Below, piece by piece: positions 1 to 4,791 of a stretch of 5,554 bases of DNA; position 1 is the first letter of the stretch, and every line of letters starts with the position of its first letter. The notes under the pieces were generated by a model that saw nothing but the letters and a program-made list of their open reading frames with translations, did not search any database and was not told the DNA's origin. A program made the position numbers and the translations under genes. The DNA lies in assembly GCA_030836935.1 (NCBI GenBank), contig JAUPMA010000033.1, positions 1-5,554 on the forward strand, written 5' to 3'. Source of the stretch: Pseudomonadota bacterium (lineage in GTDB: Bacteria > Pseudomonadota > Gammaproteobacteria > SZUA-229).

Positions 1-9
1 ATTGATCAT
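1..9 (-). CDS. accC: Possible first three codons of accC (biotin carboxylase), cut by window edge
   Basis: On the minus strand an ATG at 9-7 lies 14 nt downstream of the accB stop and reads M-I-N before the window ends. What is known: accC normally follows accB directly in Proteobacteria and its product usually begins with Met, two or three variable residues and then the (V/L)IANRGEIA motif. Only three codons are visible, so the identity rests on gene order. There is no clear Shine-Dalgarno in the short gap. The real accC start could lie further left. Confidence 0.3.
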
Positions 10-23
10 TGGAATACCGCGGC

Positions 24-482
24 TTATTCAAGAATGAACAGCGGCTGGCCGAATTCTACCGGCTGACCGTTTTCTACCAGAATCGCCTTGACCACGCCGG
101 ACTTGTCGGCCTCGATCTGGTTGAGGATTTTCATGGCCTCGATGATGCACAGGGTTTCACCTTCCTTTACATGCTTGCCAATATCAGCAAACGGTGCCGA
201 GCCGGGAGAGGCCGAGCGGTAGAAGGTGCCCACCATGGGCGAAGTAACCTTGTAGCCACTGATTTCTTCCTTGGCAGCAGGTGCCGCGGCAGCAGCGGGG
301 GCAGCGGCCTGTTGCGGCGCCATCATCTGCTGCATCGGCATCTGGTAATGCATGGCCTGCATATTGGCCTGGCTGCCAAAGCGGCTGATGCGCACGGTTT
401 CTTCGCCTTCCTTGATTTCGATCTCGGCAACGCCGGTTTCATCAAGCAGGTCAATCAGTTTTTTGATTTTGCGTATATCCAT
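24..482 (-). CDS. accB: Biotin carboxyl carrier protein of acetyl-CoA carboxylase (AccB/BCCP)
   Basis: A 152-aa protein of normal BCCP length. It carries the covalently bound biotin that biotin carboxylase (AccC) carboxylates and that carboxyltransferase (AccA/AccD) uses to make malonyl-CoA, the first step of cytosolic fatty acid synthesis. The N-terminal helix (residues 1-35, [10 protein letters not shown] onward) is the part that contacts AccC. A Met/Gln/Ala/Pro-rich flexible linker spans about 40-72. The biotinyl domain runs 74-152, with SPMVGTFYR at 81-89, the family's 'thumb' segment around 90-105 and the biotinylation motif EAMKIL with Lys118 as the modified residue. Ile replaces the commonest Met after the Lys, a variation seen in other BCCPs. 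The ATG at 482 has a good ribosome site (AAGGTG, 490-495) inside the end of aroQ. It is 4 bp from aroQ, so the two are almost certainly cotranscribed and may be translationally coupled. Identification is secure. Confidence 0.97.
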   Translation of the reverse strand: MDIRKIKKLIDLLDETGVAEIEIKEGEETVRISRFGSQANMQAMHYQMPMQQMMAPQQAAAPAAAAAPAAKEEISGYKVTSPMVGTFYRSASPGSAPFADIGKHVKEGETLCIIEAMKILNQIEADKSGVVKAILVENGQPVEFGQPLFILE

Positions 483-486
483 CGGA

Positions 487-942
487 TTACACCTTTTTTT
501 GCTGTGCAGTTAAATGTCCGATAGCGGCTCGCAAGGCGAGCTCGTAACCCATCGGGCCAAGCCCTGATATCACACCCAGTGCAATATCAGAGAAATAAGA
601 GTGTTTGCGAAATTCCTCACGTGCATGCACATTGGACAAATGCAGCTCGATAAAGGGAATCTTCACCGCGCTCATTGCATCGCGCAGGGCCACACTGGTG
701 TGAGTAAAAGCGGCGGGGTTGATCAGAATAAATGCAGTGCCATCCGTTTGCGCTGCATGGATACGCTCCACCAGCTCATATTCACGATTGCTTTGCAGAT
801 GTTCGAGCTGATGCCCTGTATTCACAGCCAGTAATTGCAGATTGGCAACAATATCCGTCAGCCGCGTACTACCGTAATGCTCCGGCTCACGCGTGCCTAA
901 CAGGTTCAGATTGGGGCCATTCAACAGCAGAATGCGGGCCAT
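487..942 (-). CDS. aroQ: Type II 3-dehydroquinate dehydratase
   Basis: A 151-aa protein, the usual length for the dodecameric type II dehydroquinase. It converts 3-dehydroquinate to 3-dehydroshikimate in the shikimate pathway (aromatic amino acid and chorismate synthesis) in the cytoplasm. Visible hallmarks are [15 protein letters not shown] at 6-20 followed by the catalytic Tyr23 on the flexible lid loop (Arg18 nearby), [16 protein letters not shown] at 74-89 with substrate-binding Asn75 and His81, and ELHLSN at 99-104 with the conserved Glu99 and His101. The ATG at 942 is the only reasonable start because an in-frame TAA lies two codons upstream (948-946). No clear Shine-Dalgarno is visible before it. 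It is the first gene of the aroQ-accB(-accC) operon, an arrangement widespread in Gammaproteobacteria. Confidence 0.97.
   Translation of the reverse strand: MARILLLNGPNLNLLGTREPEHYGSTRLTDIVANLQLLAVNTGHQLEHLQSNREYELVERIHAAQTDGTAFILINPAAFTHTSVALRDAMSAVKIPFIELHLSNVHAREEFRKHSYFSDIALGVISGLGPMGYELALRAAIGHLTAQQKKV
490..495 (-). promoter_or_regulatory. Ribosome binding site of accB
   Basis: The minus strand reads AAGGTG, 7 nt before the accB ATG at 482. It lies in the last codons of aroQ, so translation of accB is set up within the preceding gene. This supports the annotated accB start. Confidence 0.7.
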
Positions 943-974
943 GCATTAACCATGGGTTGCTCGAAACAGGCGAA

Positions 975-1003
975 ATTTTGCATGGATTTGGTCAGAAAGT
1001 CCA
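975..1003 (-). promoter_or_regulatory. Weak sigma70-like promoter candidate for aroQ-accB
   Basis: On the minus strand, TGGACT (1003-998) matches the -35 consensus TTGACA at 4 of 6 positions. CAAAAT (980-975) matches the -10 consensus TATAAT at 4 of 6. The spacer is exactly 17 nt. Transcription would start near 968, giving a short leader of about 25 nt before the aroQ ATG. Both hexamers are weak, so this is only a candidate. A 14-bp palindrome (1016-1029) lies just upstream, centred near -54. Confidence 0.3.
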
Positions 1004-1015
1004 TGTTAACAGTCT

Positions 1016-1029
1016 GATCATGCATGATC
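1016..1029. repeat. 14-bp perfect palindrome GATCATGCATGATC
   Basis: Bases 1016-1029 read identically on both strands. The symmetry stops at the flanking T1015/T1030. It includes two GATC tetramers at its ends. It sits just upstream of the weak aroQ promoter candidate and could be an operator for a dimeric regulator, but it matches no operator consensus I can name. Confidence 0.5.
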
Positions 1030-1052
1030 TTCATCCTGCTGCCGCAGAAGAC

Positions 1053-1074
1053 CCGGCCTGCTCCCGGAGGCCGG
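1053..1074. repeat. GC-rich inverted repeat (7-bp stem, 8-nt loop)
   Basis: CCGGCCT (1053-1059) pairs perfectly with AGGCCGG (1068-1074) across an 8-nt loop. No T-run follows it on either strand, so it is not a typical intrinsic terminator. It could form a cruciform or an RNA hairpin, or be a chance GC-rich stem. Its role is unknown. Confidence 0.45.
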
Positions 1075-1174
1075 CACCCTTGGCTTGCCGGTTCCTGCGC
1101 ATAACGTGAACCATTGCGCAATTAAAAGTTTCCGCAGCACCGGCCCTGCCACCGCTAAGGTAATTTTCAGATTT

Positions 1175-1186
1175 ATTATCGATAAT
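1175..1186. promoter_or_regulatory. AT-rich 12-bp palindrome overlapping a -10-like hexamer upstream of the cytochrome operon
   Basis: ATTATCGATAAT (1175-1186) is a perfect 12-bp palindrome ending 29 bp before the ATG at 1216. Its right part, GATAAT (1181-1186), matches the -10 consensus at 5 of 6 positions, and TATTAT (1174-1179) also matches at 5 of 6. No acceptable -35 hexamer lies at the right distance from either, so the promoter may depend on an activator. This is the best location for the operon's start signal, and a dimeric regulator bound here would block or control it. This reading is inferred. Confidence 0.35.
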
Positions 1187-1215
1187 CCTTTCCACTTGTC
1201 TGGCAGTCATCCCCC

Positions 1216-1989
1216 ATGAGACGCATCCTGAATTTCGATAACCTGTTTTTCCTGTTCGCCGGCTATCTGCTGGTGAAGGGGTTGCTGCACCGTGACGACA
1301 GCCTGTTCACCGCTGAAAAAGGTGTGGGCTACATGCTGGGCATAATTGGCGGTTCCATGATGCTGGCGCTGCTGCTGTATCCGGTGCGAAAACACATCCG
1401 CCTGTTCCGCAGCCTTGGCCCGGTACGTTACTGGTTTCGCCTGCACATGATTCTGGGCGTGGCCGGGCCGGTACTGATTCTGTATCACGCCAATTTCAGT
1501 TTTGGCGCCACCAACAGCAATGTTGCCCTGCTCTGCATGCTGGTTGTGGCGGGCAGCGGATTATTCGGCCGCTTCTTTTACAGCCGCATCCACCAGGGAC
1601 TGTATGGCCGGAAAATAGAATTTGGCGATTTGCGCAAATCGCTGGCCGAAATTCATGCTCACATCGAAACGGTTTCTGCGGAAACCGGCAACCTGATGCG
1701 TGAGCTGGAACAGCAGGCCATGCAGCCCAAAACATTACTGCTGGCCGCACCGCGCATGCTCCGTTTCCGCGTGCAGGTATTCAGGGCCAGACAACGTACG
1801 GCATCCATACTGAAATCCCGTCAGCCGTTTTCCGGAGAACTTGAACTGTATTTTGACCAGCTGATCCGGCTGGCCAATTACTCGGTGTACGAACGCCTGT
1901 TCTCCCTGTGGCATGTTTTTCATATTCCCCTGTTTATTTTGCTCGTCATCAGCGGCATTGTGCATGTTGTTGCCGTACACATTTATTGA
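1216..1989 (+). CDS. Membrane di-heme b-type cytochrome-like protein (ferric reductase-like His pattern)
   Basis: A 257-aa inner-membrane protein with about five hydrophobic segments: roughly 9-24, 37-56, 75-92, 102-122 and 232-255. The third carries His77 and His91 and the last carries His236 and His250. Each pair is spaced exactly 14, the H-x13-H pattern by which two helices hold two stacked b hemes in cytochrome b and ferric reductase-like families. His233 and His255 are extra candidates. Between helices 4 and 5 is a soluble stretch of about 105 residues (123-228), rich in Arg and partly helical, probably cytoplasmic by the positive-inside rule. No FAD- or NAD-binding motif is present, so it is not a complete ferric reductase. 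It is first in the operon, 16 nt before the 21-heme cytochrome gene, which suggests it exchanges electrons between the quinone pool and periplasmic cytochromes. The ATG at 1216 lacks a good Shine-Dalgarno, but no better in-frame start is seen. The exact family is not recognised with certainty. Confidence 0.8.
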   Translation: MRRILNFDNLFFLFAGYLLVKGLLHRDDSLFTAEKGVGYMLGIIGGSMMLALLLYPVRKHIRLFRSLGPVRYWFRLHMILGVAGPVLILYHANFSFGATNSNVALLCMLVVAGSGLFGRFFYSRIHQGLYGRKIEFGDLRKSLAEIHAHIETVSAETGNLMRELEQQAMQPKTLLLAAPRMLRFRVQVFRARQRTASILKSRQPFSGELELYFDQLIRLANYSVYERLFSLWHVFHIPLFILLVISGIVHVVAVHIY

Positions 1990-2005
1990 TCCGGACACCA
2001 TCACC

Positions 2006-3562
2006 ATGAAAACCTGCTTGCGGTATGGCTGGCTATTTCTACTGCTGATGATTCCCTCCGCAAGCATTCGCGCAGATTCACTTGAAAAACTGATCATGCC
2101 CGGCCCGGTAATTCAGGGACACGCCAAAGTTGAAAACCAGTGCAGCAAATGTCACCAGATAATGAGTTCGGCCAGCCAGAATCCGCTGTGCCTGGACTGC
2201 CATGACAAAATAGCGGGTGACATCAAAACACAGCATGGCTTTCACGGATTAAATAAAAACCTTGGCAACAAGGAATGCCAAACCTGCCATATCGAACACA
2301 AGGGTAGACAGACCGATATTGTGAAACTGGATGAGCGCATGTTTTCACACGAACAAACCGATTTCCATTTGCAGGGCGCGCACAAGACTGTTAACTGCGG
2401 ACAGTGCCATGCACCCGGAAAAAAATACCGTGACGCACCCGGTCAGTGCCACAGTTGCCACGAAAAAAATCCGCATGATGGCAAGCTGGGAAAAGACTGC
2501 GCACAATGCCATAGCCAGACCACCTGGCAAGTCATGAAATTTGATCATGACAAAACAAAATTAAAACTGACTGGCAAGCATAAGGAAATCGCCTGCGACA
2601 GTTGTCATATCAACAACCAGTACAAGGACACACCGGTTGACTGTTTCAGCTGCCATAGCGTGGATGATGTCCACCGCAGCAAGAACGGCAAGGACTGCGC
2701 AAAATGCCACAACACCACAGCCTGGAAAAAACTGAAGTTTGAACATGACAAGGATACTGAATTCAAGTTGCTTGGCCGCCACAAACAGACAACCTGCCTG
2801 GGCTGCCATCCCAAAGACCCGTACAAGAACAAAATCGAGAAAACCTGCATTTCATGTCATAAAACAGATGATGCACACCACGGCAATTATGGTGACCAGT
2901 GTCAAGGCTGCCACAACGCAGAGAAATGGAACCAGATCCATTTCAGACATGATCGGGACACAAAATATGCACTAACCGGCAAACATGAAAAGACGGCCTG
3001 TACCGGTTGCCACAAAGGCAGCATCAAAAACAGGATTGAAACAAAATGCATTGCCTGCCATAAATTTGATGATGTACACAAAGGCAGCCAGGACGGGAAA
3101 TGCCAGGACTGCCATACAACCAGCAGCTGGAAATCAGACATTGCGTTTGACCATGACCTGAGCAGATTCCCGCTGATCGGTTTGCATGCCATGACATCCT
3201 GCAATGATTGCCATGCAACCCGATATTACAGGGACACAACAAAAAAATGCGGAGACTGCCACAAAAAAGATGACGTACACAAATTACGCCTCGGCCCTGC
3301 CTGCGAACAATGCCACAATCCCAATGGCTGGAATGTCTGGAAGTTTGATCACGACAAGCAAACAAAATTCAGGCTCGATGGCGCGCACAAAAAAATTGAC
3401 TGCCATGCCTGCCATAAATCACCGGCCAGCCATGGCATTGAGCTGGGACAATCCTGTGGATACTGTCATCGAAGCGATGATCCGCACAACAACCAGTTTG
3501 GTCAAATGTGCGAACAGTGCCATGACACAGAAACATTCAGCAACATACACATGATGCGCTGA
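2006..3562 (+). CDS. Exported 21-heme c-type cytochrome built of triheme modules (cytochrome c3/c7-like)
   Basis: A 518-aa protein with a Sec signal peptide (MKTCLRYGWLFLLLMIPSAS, cleavage probably near residue 23) and 21 CXXCH haem-attachment motifs, starting at residues 46, 62, 91, 131, 148, 165, 197, 213, 231, 264, 281, 299, 332, 348, 366, 399, 415, 433, 466, 484 and 502. Every Cys of the mature protein belongs to a CXXCH. After an N-terminal triheme segment come six repeats of about 67 residues. In each, a (D/E)HD-type His, a GxH His and (from the second on) a DDxH His supply three spare ligands for three haems, as expected for bis-His coordination. The mature protein is Lys-rich (about 60 Lys), suiting a periplasmic electron carrier. 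The start at 2006 is preferred because it gives the signal peptide and follows the upstream stop by 16 nt. An earlier in-frame ATG at 1913 would overlap the membrane gene. Function as a periplasmic electron wire is inferred from haem number and neighbours. Confidence 0.92.
   Translation: MKTCLRYGWLFLLLMIPSASIRADSLEKLIMPGPVIQGHAKVENQCSKCHQIMSSASQNPLCLDCHDKIAGDIKTQHGFHGLNKNLGNKECQTCHIEHKGRQTDIVKLDERMFSHEQTDFHLQGAHKTVNCGQCHAPGKKYRDAPGQCHSCHEKNPHDGKLGKDCAQCHSQTTWQVMKFDHDKTKLKLTGKHKEIACDSCHINNQYKDTPVDCFSCHSVDDVHRSKNGKDCAKCHNTTAWKKLKFEHDKDTEFKLLGRHKQTTCLGCHPKDPYKNKIEKTCISCHKTDDAHHGNYGDQCQGCHNAEKWNQIHFRHDRDTKYALTGKHEKTACTGCHKGSIKNRIETKCIACHKFDDVHKGSQDGKCQDCHTTSSWKSDIAFDHDLSRFPLIGLHAMTSCNDCHATRYYRDTTKKCGDCHKKDDVHKLRLGPACEQCHNPNGWNVWKFDHDKQTKFRLDGAHKKIDCHACHKSPASHGIELGQSCGYCHRSDDPHNNQFGQMCEQCHDTETFSNIHMMR
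2342..3538 (+). repeat. Six tandem ~67-residue triheme modules in the 21-heme cytochrome
   Basis: Modules begin at the Phe of F(S/D/E/R)H(E/D) at residues 113, 179, 245, 313, 381 and 447, a period of 66-68 residues (about 200 bp). Within a module the layout is FxHD, GxH, CXXCH, usually a Lys/Arg/Tyr-rich stretch, CXXCH, DDxH, CXXCH and often a Trp. Repeats are clear in protein but diverged in DNA, so this is old internal duplication rather than a recent tandem copy. Confidence 0.85.
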
Positions 3563-3588
3563 CATTTTTATCGCCGATTAAAAAAACC

Positions 3589-3592
3589 GGAG
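3589..3592 (+). promoter_or_regulatory. Ribosome binding site of the 14-heme cytochrome gene
   Basis: GGAG at 3589-3592 lies 6 nt before the ATG at 3599, in the 36-nt gap after the 21-heme gene. It is the clearest Shine-Dalgarno in the plus-strand operon and fixes this start. No hairpin terminator is visible in the gap, consistent with cotranscription. Confidence 0.7.
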
Positions 3593-3598
3593 AACACC

Positions 3599-4753
3599 AT
3601 GAAAAAAAATATCCTCCAGCTCTGGCTGACTGCCTTCTGCATGATTCTGTTGCACGGCAATGCATTAGCTGCAGAACCGTCCGGAAAGGTTGCATTTGAT
3701 CATGATAAAACCGGATATTTTTTAAATGGCCAGCACATTTCCGTTGCTTGCGAAAGCTGTCATATACGCGGAATTTTTCGTGGCACGCCCAAAACCTGTA
3801 ATGGCTGTCACACCCAGGGCAGCCCGATTGCGAGCAGCATCAAATCCATCAGCCATGTGCAAACACGGGCACAATGCGATGACTGCCACACCGAAAGTTC
3901 CTGGGATACCGTACGCATGGACCACGGCTCGCTTACCGGATCATGTTCCACTTGCCATAATGGCAGCAGCAACACGGGCAAGCCCGCCAATCATGTTGCA
4001 TCCAGCAATGAATGCTCATCGTGTCATCTGAGTATTGCCTGGATTCCGGCAAGATTTGACCACGGCACCATCACGGCACAATGTTCAAGCTGCCATAACG
4101 GCGTAACGGCAACCGGCAAAACACCCACTCATATACAAAGCAGCAACACCTGTGATGACTGTCATGGCACACGTGGCTGGACACCCGCACGCTTTGATCA
4201 TGGCAGCGTAACGGCCACCTGTTACAGTTGTCACAACGGCACCACCGCCACAGGCAAAAACAGAACCCACATTACCAGCGATAACACCTGCAATAATTGC
4301 CACACCACTTCAGGCTGGACGCCGGCCGGTTTTGATCACAGCAATGTCAGCGGCAATTGCAGCAGTTGCCACAACGGCGTGCAGGCAACCGGCAAGGGAC
4401 AGAATCATTTTGTAACCACACTGCAATGCGATACCTGTCATCGCACTACAGCCTGGGTACCTGCACTGACTTTCAGTCACACCAGCGCCAACTATCCCGG
4501 AAATCACACTGGCAGCAATCCGGCCTGTAACGACTGTCACACGGCCAATTCACAAACCATTACCTATGCCTATCCGCAATATGGTACGGAATGCGCGGCC
4601 TGCCACGCTGGCGATTACCGTTCGGACAAACACGAAAGTTGCGCCATCACGGCCACAACCTGCAACAACATATCCATGAGCGGTTTTTATAATTGTGCCG
4701 GCACCTGCCATAAATCAACACCCGAGCACAGGGTATCCGGTTCAGACTGGTAA
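3599..4753 (+). CDS. Exported multiheme c-type cytochrome, 13 CXXCH plus one CX3CH, 23-residue haem repeat
   Basis: A 384-aa protein with a Sec signal peptide (residues 1-24, probable cleavage ALA|AE); no lipobox is seen. CXXCH motifs start at residues 51, 67, 93, 116, 139, 162, 185, 208, 231, 254, 277, 310 and 332, and a CAGTCH (CX3CH) at 366 may bind a fourteenth haem. Residues 33-71 (FDHD, GQH, two CXXCH) copy the module of the upstream 21-heme protein. From 93 to 281 nine CXXCH motifs are exactly 23 residues apart. Units alternate between a W-x-P-A-x-FDHG type and an NG-x3-TGK-x3-H type. The C-terminus (337-384) has two spare Cys (348, 355) before the CX3CH. Unlike its neighbour it has only 12 Lys in total and is rich in Ser, Thr, Asn and Gly, which suits an outer-membrane-associated or extracellular protein. 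That location is inferred. It is probably an electron-transfer partner of the 21-heme protein. Confidence 0.92.
   Translation: MKKNILQLWLTAFCMILLHGNALAAEPSGKVAFDHDKTGYFLNGQHISVACESCHIRGIFRGTPKTCNGCHTQGSPIASSIKSISHVQTRAQCDDCHTESSWDTVRMDHGSLTGSCSTCHNGSSNTGKPANHVASSNECSSCHLSIAWIPARFDHGTITAQCSSCHNGVTATGKTPTHIQSSNTCDDCHGTRGWTPARFDHGSVTATCYSCHNGTTATGKNRTHITSDNTCNNCHTTSGWTPAGFDHSNVSGNCSSCHNGVQATGKGQNHFVTTLQCDTCHRTTAWVPALTFSHTSANYPGNHTGSNPACNDCHTANSQTITYAYPQYGTECAACHAGDYRSDKHESCAITATTCNNISMSGFYNCAGTCHKSTPEHRVSGSDW
3875..4426 (+). repeat. Eight contiguous 69-bp units encoding a 23-residue one-heme repeat
   Basis: Residues 93-276 of the 14-heme cytochrome are exactly eight units of 23 residues with the pattern C-x2-C-H-x11-H-x6. 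The second His is always at offset 16 (His109, 132, 155, 178, 201, 224, 247 and 270). A ninth CXXCH at 277 starts another unit in which the His shifts to offset 17. Pairs of units form a 46-residue (138-bp) higher repeat. There is no insertion or deletion across 552 bp. Confidence 0.93.
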
Positions 4754-4791
4754 ACCGCACACTTATGAAAATAATCGGGAACCGGATATCC

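Larger units (their letters stand above)
943..1215. other. Divergent intergenic region between aroQ and the cytochrome operon
   Basis: This 273-bp stretch separates the minus-strand aroQ-acc operon from the plus-strand electron-transfer operon, so it must hold the start signals of both. Short open frames cross it on both strands (for example 921-1121 minus and 732-1109 plus), but they overlap aroQ, show no recognisable domain and are not convincing genes. It contains three inverted repeats, annotated separately. No tRNA, terminator with a U-run or other RNA gene was recognised. Confidence 0.7.

Noticed and set aside
9..524. Long plus-strand open frame across accB
   Set aside because: It lies antisense to accB and the end of aroQ, with no recognisable domain. 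It is a shadow of a conserved gene.
1053..1074. Inverted repeat considered as an intrinsic terminator
   Set aside because: No T-run follows on either strand, and it lies between two divergent operons where no transcript needs to end.
732..1109. Plus-strand 125-codon open frame over aroQ and the intergenic region
   Set aside because: Most of it is antisense to aroQ, it has no domain, and the intergenic part contains palindromes rather than coding signals.
921..1121. Minus-strand 66-codon open frame upstream of aroQ
   Set aside because: It overlaps the aroQ start in another frame, has no domain and no good ribosome site, and the sequence does not look like a known small protein.
1913..2005. 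Upstream in-frame start for the 21-heme cytochrome at 1913
   Set aside because: It would overlap the last helix of the membrane gene by 77 bp and bury the signal peptide inside the protein. The ATG at 2006 gives a clean signal peptide and a 16-nt gap.
1735..2097. Minus-strand 120-codon open frame across the membrane gene and the start of the 21-heme gene
   Set aside because: It is antisense to two well-supported genes and shows no recognisable protein features.
2331..3554. Several alternative-frame open frames on both strands inside the 21-heme gene
   Set aside because: They are by-products of the repetitive Cys/His/Lys codon pattern. None has a ribosome site or a domain.
3875..4426. Regular 69-bp spacing considered as a CRISPR-like or satellite array
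   Set aside because: The period is a whole number of codons, the DNA units are diverged, and each encodes a haem motif. It is a protein repeat.
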